From Laspinema olomoucense D3b (GTDB lineage: Bacteria; Cyanobacteriota; Cyanobacteriia; Cyanobacteriales; Laspinemataceae): a stretch of DNA of 46,490 nt. The translations under genes and the position numbers were made by a program. Location of the stretch: assembly GCF_025370785.1 (NCBI RefSeq), contig NZ_JAMXFA010000049.1, positions 1 to 46,490 on the forward strand, written 5' to 3'. The notes beneath the pieces were generated by a model that did no database searches, had not been told where the DNA came from, and saw only the letters and a list, made by a program, of their open reading frames with translations. Positions 23,097 to 31,986 of this stretch are shown here, one piece after another. Position 1 is the stretch's first letter. The number at the start of each line of letters is the position of its first letter.

Positions 23097-24242
23097 TCAA
23101 GCCTTCGCCAGAAATTTCTGATAACACTCATTGATAAAATTGCGATAACGCTCCTGAAACACCTGGGGAGTGAACAGGGCCGCTTGTTCCCGCCCCGCTT
23201 GGGGATTAAACTGCGATCGCAACTGTTCAAAGCTCACCACCGCCTCCATTAAGGACCCTTCCGTTTGCTCACCAAAAAATAATCCCGTCCCCTCCGAGGG
23301 ATGGTTGCGGATATCCAAAACCGTCTCTAACGCCCCACCCGCCCTGTATGCAATCACCGGCGTCCCACAAGCTTGAGCCTCCACTAAGGCAATCCCAAAA
23401 TCCTCACAGGCAGCATACACAAACGCCTTCGCTCGTGCCATATAATCCTCCACCACCGGATCGGGTTGTTCCCCCAGCACCTCCACATTTGGCCCTGCGA
23501 TCGCCCGAATTTCTGCCAACTCTGGACCCGTCCCAATCACCACCAACCGTTTTCCCAACTGATTAAACCCCCGCACAATGGTCCCCACCTTCTTATAAGG
23601 CACCAACCGCGCCACAGTTAAATAAAAATCCTCCTTCTGAGGTTCAAACCGAAAACGCTCCACATTCACCGGCGGATAAATCACCTCTGCTTCCCGCCGA
23701 TAACACCGCCAAATCCTGCGCGCAGTATGCTGGGAATTGGCAATAAAATAATCCACCCGATTCGCCGAAATCACATCCCACTGTCGCAATCGATGCAGCA
23801 AATACCGCGTCAAAATTCCCGCCAATCCTCGCCCCGCCCCACTATTCTGTAAATAATCAAACGTTAAATCCCAGGCATAGCGCATCGGCGTATGGCAGTA
23901 ACAGACGTGCATCTGATGCGGTGCCGCCAGCACCCCCTTCGCCACTGCATGAGACGAGGATAAAATTACCGGATATTCCCGCAAATCTAACTGTTCGATC
24001 GCTAGAGGTAACAAGGGCAAATACTTTTGAACTCCCTTTTTAGCACCCGGAAACTGTTGCAAAAACGTCGAACCAATCTGTTTTTTAAATAAATAACTCT
24101 CCGGATTTTTCGATTCAAAATCAATCAAGGCATACAGATCCGCATCCACTGCATTGAGAATTTCTTTAACCACCAGTTCTGACCCCCCAGTTGCATAAGG
24201 CGTCAGCCATTCATGCACCAGAGCATAATTTTTTACCATCAA
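23097..24242 (-). CDS. Glycosyltransferase family 4 protein
   Basis: The 381-aa GT-B enzyme has an N-terminal acceptor domain with 'VHEWLTPYATGGSELVV' and the conserved 'CYCHTPMRYAWD'. The C-terminal nucleotide-sugar domain has 'YLTVARLVPYKKVGTIV', 'LVVIGTGPE' and the E-x7-E motif in 'EDFGIALVEAQACGTPVIAY'. It transfers a sugar with retention of configuration, possibly mannose from GDP-mannose given its type and the neighbouring GDP-sugar genes (inference). It heads the minus-strand polysaccharide cluster. The start ATG at 24242 (frame reads 'MMVKNYALVHEW') could also be the second ATG. Confidence 0.93.
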   Translation of the reverse strand: MMVKNYALVHEWLTPYATGGSELVVKEILNAVDADLYALIDFESKNPESYLFKKQIGSTFLQQFPGAKKGVQKYLPLLPLAIEQLDLREYPVILSSSHAVAKGVLAAPHQMHVCYCHTPMRYAWDLTFDYLQNSGAGRGLAGILTRYLLHRLRQWDVISANRVDYFIANSQHTARRIWRCYRREAEVIYPPVNVERFRFEPQKEDFYLTVARLVPYKKVGTIVRGFNQLGKRLVVIGTGPELAEIRAIAGPNVEVLGEQPDPVVEDYMARAKAFVYAACEDFGIALVEAQACGTPVIAYRAGGALETVLDIRNHPSEGTGLFFGEQTEGSLMEAVVSFEQLRSQFNPQAGREQAALFTPQVFQERYRNFINECYQKFLAKA

Positions 24243-24264
24243 ATCCGCCGTCTCTAAATCTCTT

Positions 24265-24314
24265 CTCGTTCCCAGGCTCTGCCTGGGAATGCCATAAGGG
24301 AGGCTCTGCCTCCT
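24265..24314. repeat. Dispersed palindromic repeat, copy 1
   Basis: CTCGTTCCCAGGCTCTGCC is followed by TGGGAATGCC and, after a short spacer, AGGCTCTGCCTCCT. The two parts form adjacent hairpins sharing the loop CTCTG. A nearly identical copy is at 38603-38652 with 29 leading identical bases. Such elements are common in cyanobacterial intergenic DNA. Confidence 0.8.
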
Positions 24315-24361
24315 CTTTTACGCCTACCAAATCCGGTATTCATAGGCTTTAGGTCTAAAAA

Positions 24362-24415
24362 ACCCGCACCCTAAAGGGTGGGGCTATACTAACAAAGCCT
24401 GCCTACGCAGGCTAC
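24362..24415. repeat. Dispersed palindromic repeats (CCCTAAAGGG type and GCCTGC type)
   Basis: The segment at 24362-24383 (core ACCCTAAAGGGT) is found exactly as the reverse complement at 35366-35387. Next to it, AGCCTGCCTACGCAGGCT (24397-24414) forms a second palindrome. Both lie between the TRAP protein stop codon and the GT4 start. Confidence 0.75.
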
Positions 24416-24434
24416 AGAATAAACCCGAGTTTCT

Positions 24435-25541
24435 TTAGGGTTTGGGAATCACCAAGTTGCCATAACTCAACTCCGTAATCGCCGTCCATTGGTGCATTTC
24501 TTCGCGAAATTTATTCCATTGTTCATAAATCCCGCGAAAAGTTGCATCTTTACTGGCACTTTCTGCATACAAGTCAAAAGTGACTTTTTTCGCTGCGTCG
24601 ATAATTTCTTGACTGTAGGGCAGTAACTGAGTCCCCCCCGCTTTTAAGGTGGCTAGGGCTTCGCGATTGAGCACTTCATACTGGGCCAGCATATTCAAAT
24701 TTGCCTCATAAGCTGCCGTTTTAAAGATTTCTTGATAATCCTTGGGCAGTTGAGCCCACTGGGACAGGTTCACCAACACATCCAAGGTCGGCCCTGGTTC
24801 CCACCACCCGGGATAATAGTAAAATTGCGCTGCTTTATTTAAGCCCAATTTGAGGTCATCATAAGGACCAACCCACTCTGCTGCGTCGATCGCCCCGCGT
24901 TCCAAGGCGAGAAAAATCTCACCTCCGGGCAACACCTGGACGTTGACCCCCAGTTTTTCCATCACCTGCCCCCCCAATCCCGGAATCCGCATTTTCAACC
25001 CATTCAGGTCCCGGACGCTCTTGATTTGACGCTTGAACCAGCCCCCCATCTGCACCCCGGTATTGCCTGCGGGAAAATTAATAATATTGAAATCGCTATA
25101 CAGTTTCTGCATGGCCTCTAGTCCCCCGCCATGATACAGCCACGCATTCTGCTGTTGGGCATTTAATCCGAAGGGAACAGCGGTGGCAAAGGCGAGGGCT
25201 GGATTTTTGCCAATGTAATAATAGCTGGCAGTATGTCCGCATTGGACGGTTCCACTTTGCACGGCATCAAGAACCTGTAATCCCGGAACCAGTTCTCCAG
25301 CAGGATAGGGGCGAATCTCGAATCGGTTATCGGTCATTTCGGCGACGCGTTTGGCGATGGTTTGCGCGCCTCCATAGATGGTATCCAGGGAGGCGGGCCA
25401 ACTGGTCGCCATATTCCAACGAATTCTGGGCAAGCTATCCCGAGAGGCGGCAGGACCTTTGGCCGCAGGACGACAGGCCGTGGCGGCAGCGGCACTCAGC
25501 GCACCTATGGCCCCATGACCGATGAGTTTTCTACGTTTCAT
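24435..25541 (-). CDS. TRAP transporter substrate-binding protein (DctP/TakP-like)
   Basis: The 368-aa protein has a twin-arginine-like start ('[15 protein letters not shown]') followed by a lipobox-like 'ATAC' at about residue 22. This suggests Tat export and lipid anchoring or signal cleavage. The mature part fits the DctP family: '[18 protein letters not shown]', '[19 protein letters not shown]', '[20 protein letters not shown]' and '[14 protein letters not shown]', the last like TakP-type 2-oxo-acid or GtrC-like binders. TRAP systems need DctQ and DctM membrane subunits; neither is next to this gene. The ligand cannot be told from sequence. Confidence 0.92.
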   Translation of the reverse strand: MKRRKLIGHGAIGALSAAAATACRPAAKGPAASRDSLPRIRWNMATSWPASLDTIYGGAQTIAKRVAEMTDNRFEIRPYPAGELVPGLQVLDAVQSGTVQCGHTASYYYIGKNPALAFATAVPFGLNAQQQNAWLYHGGGLEAMQKLYSDFNIINFPAGNTGVQMGGWFKRQIKSVRDLNGLKMRIPGLGGQVMEKLGVNVQVLPGGEIFLALERGAIDAAEWVGPYDDLKLGLNKAAQFYYYPGWWEPGPTLDVLVNLSQWAQLPKDYQEIFKTAAYEANLNMLAQYEVLNREALATLKAGGTQLLPYSQEIIDAAKKVTFDLYAESASKDATFRGIYEQWNKFREEMHQWTAITELSYGNLVIPKP

Positions 25542-25667
25542 AGTGTGTTTTTACCTTGCAGGAGGGTTGAGGGTTTTGCGGTGGCAAACACCGGATGATC
25601 TGCGTCCGAAGGTTTGTTCGGGATACTGATTTTATCACCCCTTTAAACTCTAAACTCTAAATTCCCC

Positions 25668-26531
25668 ATGCTCTGGTTTTTTTTAGCAATTTCAACGGCT
25701 ATTTTTACTTCGCTCCAAGATGTTTTAGGGAAAAGAACCCTACAAAATATCGACGCAACGATTGTGGCTTGGTCTTGGTCATTTTTTACGGCGTTGGTGT
25801 TACTGCCGGTGCAAGTTTTGGTAGGAATTCCTGATTTGGGCAGTCAATTTGGGGTCGCCCTGGCGGTGGGCAGTGTGCTGAATGCGATCGCCTCTGTGTT
25901 ATATATCCAGGCGATTAGTACCTCGGATTTATCCCTCTGTTTGCCCCTGATTGCCTTTTCTCCCCTGTTTATGGCAATTTCTTCTCCGATTATTGTGGGG
26001 GAATGGCTCAGTTGGATGGATGGGTTGGGCATTGGGTTGATTGTCGGTGGGTCTTATTTGTTAAATCTCAAAGACCGCAGTCGGGGATATTTTGCGCCGT
26101 TTCAGGCCCTGGTGAGAGAACGGGGGCCGAAATTAATGTTGGTGGTGGCGTTGCTGTGGAGCATTACGGCGAATGTGGATAAGGTGGGTGTCCAAAATTC
26201 TTCGCCATTATTTTGGAGTTGGGCAGGGTTTTCGGCGATCGCCTTGTTGCAATTTCCCTTATTATTCTCCCGATCCCCAAATCCGGGGCGTCAGATTTCC
26301 CAACATTGGCTAGGGTTGAGTCTGATGGGACTCTGTACGGCGATCGCGGTCTTGTTTCAAATGCTGGCCCTGAAATTAACCCTGGTGGTTCAGGTGATCG
26401 CCATTAAACGCACAAGCGTTCTCTTCGGGGTGTTGTGGGGTAAGTTCCTGTTTCATGAGTCCGGAATTCGCGATCGCTTCTGGGGAGCAACTACCATGCT
26501 GATAGGGGTTGTCTTGATGACTCTGTTTTAA
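25668..26531 (+). CDS. EamA/DMT-family transporter
   Basis: The 287-aa protein has about ten TM helices arranged as two five-TM EamA halves. The first half has 'ISTAIFTSLQDVLGKRTL' and 'YIQAISTSDLSLCLPLIAFSPLFMA'; the second repeats this with 'NVDKVGVQNSSPLFWSWAG' and ends 'GVLWGKFLFHE'. The usual end-of-half motif of drug/metabolite exporters is present as 'PIIVGEWLSW' and 'FLFHESGIRDRFWGA'. It likely exports or imports a small metabolite across the inner membrane; substrate unknown. It is divergent from the TRAP gene. Confidence 0.88.
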   Translation: MLWFFLAISTAIFTSLQDVLGKRTLQNIDATIVAWSWSFFTALVLLPVQVLVGIPDLGSQFGVALAVGSVLNAIASVLYIQAISTSDLSLCLPLIAFSPLFMAISSPIIVGEWLSWMDGLGIGLIVGGSYLLNLKDRSRGYFAPFQALVRERGPKLMLVVALLWSITANVDKVGVQNSSPLFWSWAGFSAIALLQFPLLFSRSPNPGRQISQHWLGLSLMGLCTAIAVLFQMLALKLTLVVQVIAIKRTSVLFGVLWGKFLFHESGIRDRFWGATTMLIGVVLMTLF

Positions 26532-26776
26532 CCCATTTGCGCTGCCTCTTTGGGGGAACCGAAGAAGCTGGCGGGTTTTTCGGCCCTTTCTCCACGGGGT
26601 GACATTCCCCAGTAAAATTAAGAACAATAGAAGATAAACCCGTAGTGCTATTCTGAGATGCCAAGGGGAGGGTGCTGCACTCAAGCTGTGGTCTCTCGTT
26701 CGCGATCGGTTCGGCGAGAGTTTCTCCGAATCCGAATAAAATGGGAAAGTAGAGATGCCTGGAGCAACTTTAATCT

Positions 26777-27175
26777 ATGTCTAAACTTAGACTCATGGTA
26801 GTGGATGATGAGCGAGACAACCTGGATTTACTGTACAGGACGTTTCGGCGTGACTTTCAGGTACACAGAGCAGAAAGCCCTCTCGATGCGATCGGCCTGC
26901 TGGATACCGAAGGGGAAATGGCGGTGATTATTACGGATCAGAGTATGCCGGAAATGACGGGTCTGGAATTGTTGAGCAAGGCGAGAGTCCGTTTCCCCCA
27001 TACCATCGGCATTCTGTTAACGGGGTACAGTGAGGATGCCCTAGAAGCCTCAGAAGATATGATGAATAAAGCTAATGTTTTTAAATGCATCAGTAAGCCC
27101 TTTGATACTCAGGACCTCAAGGCACTTGTTCAAACGGCGGCTGAAATATACCAAACTAATAAGCAAAGCGCGTAA
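26777..27175 (+). CDS. Single-domain response regulator
   Basis: The 132-aa protein is a lone receiver domain. It has the acidic pair D10/D11 ('VVDDERDN'), phosphoacceptor D54 in 'IITDQSMPEMTG', T82 in 'ILLTGY' and K107 in 'CISKPFD'. All catalytic receiver residues are present, so it should be phosphorylated by a histidine kinase. The 'TDQSMPEMTGLELL' version is typical of receivers paired with HD-GYP or hybrid kinase proteins. No output domain and no adjacent kinase are visible, so it likely acts by protein contacts or in a phosphorelay. Confidence 0.93.
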   Translation: MSKLRLMVVDDERDNLDLLYRTFRRDFQVHRAESPLDAIGLLDTEGEMAVIITDQSMPEMTGLELLSKARVRFPHTIGILLTGYSEDALEASEDMMNKANVFKCISKPFDTQDLKALVQTAAEIYQTNKQSA

Positions 27176-27671
27176 TTTTCACAAAGAAGCTCTTTTTCCC
27201 CATTCAGGGTGAATGGGGATTCTCCGATGAGTGGATTGTCCCTAACACACCGATGAGCCAAATCGGGTAGGGATGGCTCAAAGCACTCATGATGAGAAAA
27301 TCAGGCGATCGCCGTTTGAACAATCCCCCATGATTGCCCTTTCCCTCAAAGCCTCCTCCTGGTGCAACCGGGCGGGTTGTTGCTACTTTTGATCCGGTTT
27401 CTCCTCCTGGCGATCGCAGCGGTTCTTTCAATTCCAGGGTCAGTCCCCTCCAAACCCTCTCCCCTGGAGATCCCACCCCTTGAGTCACCCCCTCTCCACC
27501 ATCTCTCAATCGCTTTTATAAAACTTAAACCCTCCACCCTAAAATCTCCTCTCTAAACTTCCAAATCCCTCCCCTACAAATCTAGGGAATCCCTGACAAA
27601 AAGGCTATGAAATCCGCAGAATTTAGTTAATAATGAACAGTTGATCGGTATTGCAGTAGAGGCAAAAAGTA
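27176..27671. other. Intergenic region with a hairpin, before argG
   Basis: No credible gene lies in these 496 bp. At 27197-27219 a perfect 10-bp stem (TCCCCATTCA with TGAATGGGGA, 3-nt loop) follows the response regulator stop by about 20 bp. Minus-strand open frames here are low-complexity and lack family signals. The region 27595-27670 is AT-richer and probably holds the argG promoter. Confidence 0.5.
27197..27225 (+). terminator. Hairpin after the response regulator gene
   Basis: TCCCCATTCA (27197-27206) and TGAATGGGGA (27210-27219) form a 10-bp stem with a GGG loop, followed by the short pyrimidine run TTCTCC. Position and stem fit a terminator, but the U-run is weak. Confidence 0.45.
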
Positions 27672-28877
27672 ATGGGTCGCGCTACCAAAGTCGTCCTGGC
27701 ATATTCTGGAGGAGTTGATACCTCCGTTTGCATTCCCTACTTAAAAGAAGAGTGGGGCGTTGAAGACGTAATTACCCTAGCGGCAGATTTGGGACAAGGT
27801 GAAGAACTTGGCCCGATTAAGGAAAAGGCTCTAACCTCCGGTGCCAGTATCTCCCTGGTGGAAGACGTGACGGAAATCTTTGTCAAAGATTATGCTTTTC
27901 CCGCCATCCAAGCAAATGCTCTGTATGAAAACCGTTATCCCCTGGGAACGGCCCTAGCTAGACCCTTAATTGCCAAAATCCTGGTGGAGGCGGCGGAAAA
28001 ATATGGTGCCGATGCCGTCGCCCACGGTTGTACGGGCAAGGGCAATGACCAGGTGCGGTTCGATGTGTCGATCGCCGCGCTCAATCCCAATATTAAGGTC
28101 CTCGCACCAGCCCGGGAATGGGGCATGAGTCGGGAAGAAACCATTGCCTATGGTGAAAAGTTTGGCATCCCCACTCCCGTTAAAAAGTCCTCTCCCTACA
28201 GTATTGACCGCAATCTGTTGGGACGGAGTGTGGAAGCAGGTCCCCTGGAAGACCCCTGGACTGAACCGGAAGAAGAAATCTATGTGATGACGAAGGCGAT
28301 CGCCGATACTCCGAATGAACCGGAATATGTGGAAATCACCTTTGAAGAAGGTCTCCCCACCCATATTAATGGCAAGGCCCTCTCTCCCGTGGCACTGATT
28401 ACAGAGTTGAATGAGGTGGTGGGTCGTCATGGGGTCGGACGCATCGACATGATCGAAAATCGTCTGGTAGGCATTAAATCTCGGGAAATCTACGAGTCCC
28501 CGGCCCTCCTGGTCCTGATTCAGGCTCACCGAGATATCGAAAGTCTCACCTTAACCAAAGATGTCACCCAATACAAGCGCGGCATCGAGGAAACCTACAG
28601 CCAATTGGTTTACAACGGTCAGTGGTACAGTCCACTCAAAATGGCCCTGGATGCGTTTATCCAAAAGACGCAAGAGCGGGTCTCGGGCACGGTCCGGATT
28701 AAACTGTTCAAGGGCACGGCAAATATTGTCGGGCGCAAGTCGAATGAGTCTCTCTATGCGCCGGATCTGGCGACTTATGGGGCGGAGGATACCTTCGACC
28801 ATAAAGCAGCAGAAGGGTTTATCTATGTCTGGGGTCTGCCGACTCGGATTTGGTCTGAGAAGGTTAGAGGCAATTAA
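27672..28877 (+). CDS. argG: Argininosuccinate synthase
   Basis: The 401-aa enzyme is full length, with the ATP pyrophosphatase P-loop '[10 protein letters not shown]' near the N-terminus, '[14 protein letters not shown]', '[15 protein letters not shown]' and '[20 protein letters not shown]'. It joins citrulline and aspartate to argininosuccinate with ATP, the penultimate step of arginine synthesis, also feeding cyanophycin. No other arg genes are adjacent, as is common in cyanobacteria. An 11-bp hairpin 26 bp after the stop may terminate the mRNA. Confidence 0.98.
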   Translation: MGRATKVVLAYSGGVDTSVCIPYLKEEWGVEDVITLAADLGQGEELGPIKEKALTSGASISLVEDVTEIFVKDYAFPAIQANALYENRYPLGTALARPLIAKILVEAAEKYGADAVAHGCTGKGNDQVRFDVSIAALNPNIKVLAPAREWGMSREETIAYGEKFGIPTPVKKSSPYSIDRNLLGRSVEAGPLEDPWTEPEEEIYVMTKAIADTPNEPEYVEITFEEGLPTHINGKALSPVALITELNEVVGRHGVGRIDMIENRLVGIKSREIYESPALLVLIQAHRDIESLTLTKDVTQYKRGIEETYSQLVYNGQWYSPLKMALDAFIQKTQERVSGTVRIKLFKGTANIVGRKSNESLYAPDLATYGAEDTFDHKAAEGFIYVWGLPTRIWSEKVRGN

Positions 28878-28902
28878 TCTCACCCTTTAATCAATGGTAA
28901 TA

Positions 28903-28936
28903 AGGCAAAAGAATTGCGTTATCTTTTGCCTTTTGC
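28903..28936 (+). terminator. Putative terminator after argG
   Basis: AAGGCAAAAGA (28903-28913) pairs with TCTTTTGCCTT (28922-28932), an 11-bp stem with an 8-nt loop ending in TTTT. It sits 26 bp after the argG stop codon. Confidence 0.55.
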
Positions 28937-28983
28937 CATCGGTGTTATCTAATTATTCTGTAATTCAATATTGGGTTATTCAA

Positions 28984-29096
28984 TATATAGCGCGTCTACA
29001 TGGATTGGATAATTTCTTAAAAAAATGGGTGCAATTGTAGGGTGGGCATTGCCCACCCTACTCCTATGGTTAGACTGTTGCAAGAGGCGCTATATA
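28984..29096. mobile_element. MITE-like palindromic element (113 bp)
   Basis: Terminal inverted repeats TATATAGCGCGTCT (28984-28997) and AGAGGCGCTATATA (29083-29096) match at 13 of 14 positions and begin and end with TA, as expected for IS630/Tc1-mariner-type insertion. Inside is a nearly perfect palindrome (arms GTAGGGTGGGCA at 29037-29048 and its complement at 29050-29061). There is no coding capacity. The TATAGC ends are shared with the element at 46270-46420. Confidence 0.5.
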
Positions 29097-29445
29097 AGAG
29101 AGGATTTCCCCTACAACTGGTGTCCTGCCGATATCGCCATCGCTGCGGGTGATTCGGGTCAATGTTCCATGTTGTTAAGTTATCAAAACACAGGTTAATT
29201 ATATTAAATTTTAAAAGAGTGTGCTAGGCTACCTCCGATGAGTGAGTAGAGTGCTTACAATCGGACTAATAAGAGCCAGCATCGGTTACTTTCGAGTTCG
29301 GGGTGATTGAATTCACAACGGAGCGGTGATGGGTGACAACCCTCCTGGGCCAAATTGGATGGATGCTGGAACAAATACCGTGCTGCTCTCTTCAGTGCGT
29401 TTTTATTATCAAGTTCTGATTAAGATATTTTTTGAGGTGAACATA

Positions 29446-29817
29446 ATGACGTCCTCACAAGCCATCCGTCAGCCGATCGTATTTCAGCCGCAAACCTGTT
29501 TAGATGAGGCCACTCTGGCGACTATCGAACAAGCTGTCGCTCAGTGCGATCGCGGGACGTTCTTCGCGATTGACATGAGTCAGGTGGAGATGATTGACAG
29601 TCCTGGATTATTTACCCTGGTTTCGGCCCTGAGAACCGCTAGAGAGCATGGGTCCCGCCTCGCCATCTACCACCTCAAAAGCCCGGTTCGGGTCATTTTT
29701 GAAATTACTCAGCTCGATCGCATCTTTGAGATTTTTGATACCCAGGAAGAAGCGATCGCGGCGATCGCCCCAGAGTTGTGCTCCTCTAGTCCCAATTCTG
29801 ACCTCGCTGCGGCTTAA
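29446..29817 (+). CDS. STAS-domain protein (anti-sigma-factor-antagonist type)
   Basis: The 123-aa protein is a lone STAS domain: 'FAIDMSQVEMIDSPGLFTLV' with the Ser of 'DSPGL' at the usual phosphorylation site, then 'LRTAREHGSRLAIYHL' and 'VRVIFEITQLDRIFEIF'. Such proteins bind anti-sigma kinases when dephosphorylated. The frame is open from 29326, but ATG at 29446 has GAGGTGA six bases upstream and gives a normal domain edge. It lies 2.2 kb from sigF and 12 kb from an RsbU-type phosphatase; joint action is inferred. No RsbW-type kinase is seen in the window. Confidence 0.88.
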   Translation: MTSSQAIRQPIVFQPQTCLDEATLATIEQAVAQCDRGTFFAIDMSQVEMIDSPGLFTLVSALRTAREHGSRLAIYHLKSPVRVIFEITQLDRIFEIFDTQEEAIAAIAPELCSSSPNSDLAAA

Positions 29818-29929
29818 CTCTTCTGCTTTTAAGCATCATGGGTGTTATCTAAATCAATCATTGGAGACGAGTGGGGATTTGTCCCTCTCAACTTGCTCTC
29901 GCCTCCGCCTGTTTCTCACTTAAATGGAC

Positions 29930-30634
29930 TCACTTTGCAATCGGAACGATAGTGAGGTCATAAATCGGCTGTCCGGTCAAGCAGTACCAATGACAGGTGA
30001 CCAAATCCGGGTCTTGAATGCCCAAACTGGCTAGGGCGGGAACTGCTGGAAAGGGCCAGAGGCGATCAAAACAGAGACCCTCCTCACCCCATCCAAACTG
30101 AATTAAATAAGTAGCCGGAGGCGCTTCTAGCCAGTGGAGCAGCTTTCGTCCCAAGGCATAAATCGGTTGTCGCCAACGGTCCGGCAGATGCACGGGCTGG
30201 ATGTATTGGGCCATCTCTTCAAGGCCCGGTTGTTTCTCATCGGCCAGTCCGATCGCCTCCCCATAAATCGGCCCTTTTGCTGTCAGTACCACCGGCAGCC
30301 AGAGGTTCCCCGTTCCCGGTGCAATCTGCCACCGTTCAGCTACAATGGTCCGCAACCCTTCCACATCCCGACAAGCGCCATAGAGGGGTTGTAGGTCCCC
30401 GATTACCGAGTCGGGGATATTTAAGCTTAAGGGACAAACCCACGCCTCACTATCCGGCACAGAAAGGTTTTTTATGTGAGAAATTGAGGAGACCTTCACC
30501 TCACAATGAGGATGAGTTTGAGCGATCGCCCCTTGGAAGGCTTCTACCATCCGGGCGATCGCCTCGGAGTCAGCACCGGGGAACCCCATTGCTGACGCCT
30601 CATCTTCGACAACAATCCAGACGAGACTAGGCAT
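29930..30634 (-). CDS. Unrecognised protein translationally coupled to a coiled-coil protein
   Basis: I recognise no family. The 234-aa product begins 'MPSLVWIVVEDEASAMGFPG' and looks like a mixed alpha/beta cytoplasmic protein without TM helices. Notable stretches are 'NLWLPVVLTAKGPIYGEAIG' and a Trp-rich end ('LIQFGWGEEGLCFDRLWPFP'). The frame is open to 30823, but the ATG at 30634 overlaps the stop codon of the upstream gene by 8 bp (ATGCCTAG), strong evidence for that start and for translational coupling. The two proteins therefore probably work together. The long upstream extension overlaps the partner gene out of frame and is rejected. Confidence 0.75.
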   Translation of the reverse strand: MPSLVWIVVEDEASAMGFPGADSEAIARMVEAFQGAIAQTHPHCEVKVSSISHIKNLSVPDSEAWVCPLSLNIPDSVIGDLQPLYGACRDVEGLRTIVAERWQIAPGTGNLWLPVVLTAKGPIYGEAIGLADEKQPGLEEMAQYIQPVHLPDRWRQPIYALGRKLLHWLEAPPATYLIQFGWGEEGLCFDRLWPFPAVPALASLGIQDPDLVTCHWYCLTGQPIYDLTIVPIAK

Positions 30635-31187
30635 TGCCCAAGGACGGTAAACTGATATCGCCGCCATCGCCGCCGGAAATGCTGGGTAACTCCAGATGTC
30701 CGTTCTTGCGCTTGCTTCTAACCGCCAAGCGATAGCTGACACTTTGGAGTTCGGCATGGAGTTGCCGGTTTTCCCGTTGTAGCCGTTCCACCTTGTCTTT
30801 AACCTCTTCCATGCGATCGGCAAACTTCTGCCGATAAATTTCCGGTAACTCCTGGACCACCTGTTCCAGCATCCGGGCGCGATCGGTCAATTCCTGAACC
30901 GATTGGCGCAGATGATAAACCTCCCCATCTTTTTGAGCAATCTGCTCTTGGTAAAAGGACACCTGTTCCTCAACCCCTTGCAGTTGTTGGCGCAAGGACC
31001 GCATTTGAGCCAGGTATTCCTCGGGGACATCTTGAGACGTGGGTAGTAGGGAGTTATTGCCCTTGACTAACCGAAATAGTTCTTGGGAGAGTTGTTCAAC
31101 AAGCTGGTCCCGCATCTGCAACTCTTCGCGCAGTTGAGACACTTCCGCCTGTAGGGAATGTAGGCTTTGGGCTTCTGATTGGCTCAC
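30627..31187 (-). CDS. Coiled-coil protein of unknown function
   Basis: The 186-aa protein is almost entirely predicted coiled coil, with heptad patterns at about residues 5-45 ('LQAEVSQLREELQMRDQLVE') and 60-150 ('LRQQLQGVEEQVSFYQEQIA', 'VERLQRENRQLHAELQSV'). The C-terminus is a short flexible tail with Gly and Ser ('SISGGDGGDISLPSLGNA'). No enzyme motif is visible. It is the first gene of a two-gene unit with an 8-bp overlap to the downstream gene. It may act as a scaffold or oligomerisation partner; that is inference from the fold only. Confidence 0.8.
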   Translation of the reverse strand: MSQSEAQSLHSLQAEVSQLREELQMRDQLVEQLSQELFRLVKGNNSLLPTSQDVPEEYLAQMRSLRQQLQGVEEQVSFYQEQIAQKDGEVYHLRQSVQELTDRARMLEQVVQELPEIYRQKFADRMEEVKDKVERLQRENRQLHAELQSVSYRLAVRSKRKNGHLELPSISGGDGGDISLPSLGNA

Positions 31188-31986
31188 GATGGTTCGCAGC
31201 TCCTTAATTAACTAAATATCGGTTTATGTAATTGTTAGCGGAAGCGGGGGCGATCGTCATCCTCCCCCAATCGGTGTTCTGTGTTAATTTACCATTTCAC
31301 TTCGAGATTGGCACTAATTTTCAACATTCTGTTAAGAAACTTCAGCATTTCATCACGACTTGGGTGGCTCCAGGCTCCCGGTAAGTAGGAGGCCCTAACC
31401 CCAAATCCCTAGTCTGGGAGGACAACCTAGATTAGAAAACGGGTTTCTGGAGACAATCTGTGCGCTTACCATCCCATTTAGGCTAGAAACCCCATTTCTG
31501 CTCCCGACCCGAAAGCCCCAGGGGGCCTCAAACCCTGCCTCCCTAAATCTTTACACAAATTTTACCCGAGCTTGACCGATAGATTAGGTAGAGTTATGAT
31601 TGTAGCTATTGCGATGAAGCAAAAAAAAGTTAAAATAGTTCGTAGCCGGAAACAAAAACAGCAGCAGTCCAGTTGTCTAGCACGGGTCCTCACCGACTCG
31701 ATGAGTAAAAGGGCTCGCCTGGTTTAAAAGGATGTAGAAAATGCTGAATCTTGGATGACCACCTCTAAGGGGAATTATCAATCCATCGGCAGTTCTTCTG
31801 CCTCTTGAAAACCCCCTCATTTTTTCCCTCGTCATCCCTGGGATTTTCCGAGGTTTAGGTATAACTAAGGGGGAGCCAAAACCAGGCCAGGTCATCAATT
31901 CGGTAAAAATTCTGTGTTAGAGATCACTGCGGCTACCACCAACCTGTAAGATACTAGGCTAGGGAGCAACCTACCGGGGTGTCAAA
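31188..31986. other. Intergenic region upstream of sigF
   Basis: These 799 bp separate the divergent coiled-coil and sigF genes. A loose inverted repeat of GGGTTTCT and AGAAACCCC types is seen at about 31441-31493. One short basic open frame (31596-31727) is listed separately. Otherwise I see no RNA gene or strong terminator. Promoters for both divergent genes must be here; a TAAGATACT -10-like box lies near 31947-31955. Confidence 0.5.
31596..31727 (+). CDS. Possible small basic protein
   Basis: An ATG at 31596 opens a 43-codon frame rich in Lys, Arg and Gln ('MKQKKVKIVRSRKQKQQQSS'), ending with TAA at 31725. GGTAGAG lies 4-10 bases upstream and could be a weak Shine-Dalgarno. It reads in the same direction as sigF and ends 259 bp before it. 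I recognise no family, and a frame of this length can arise by chance. Confidence 0.25.
   Translation: MIVAIAMKQKKVKIVRSRKQKQQQSSCLARVLTDSMSKRARLV

Larger units (their letters stand above)
28878..29445. other. Intergenic region between argG and the STAS gene
   Basis: These 568 bp hold the argG terminator and the MITE-like element. The rest (29097-29445) includes an AT-rich promoter-like stretch near 29200-29215. The upstream in-frame extension of the STAS frame (29326-29445) has no conserved features and is treated as leader. Confidence 0.5.

Noticed and set aside
22744-23121. Plus-strand 125-codon frame between the sugar transferase and GT4 genes
   Set aside because: It overlaps both real genes on the opposite strand and has no recognisable features or ribosome-binding site.
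27204-27537. Minus-strand frames before argG
   Set aside because: Gly/Arg-rich with no conserved motif, overlapping each other and a terminator-like hairpin.
29221-29320. Possible tRNA or small RNA gene
   Set aside because: A GAGTTCGGG segment looked like a T-loop, but no acceptor stem or anticodon arm can be folded around it.
30635-30823. Longer N-terminus for the gene at 29930-30634
   Set aside because: The extension overlaps the coiled-coil gene out of frame, whereas the ATG at 30634 gives an 8-bp coupled overlap and a normal start.
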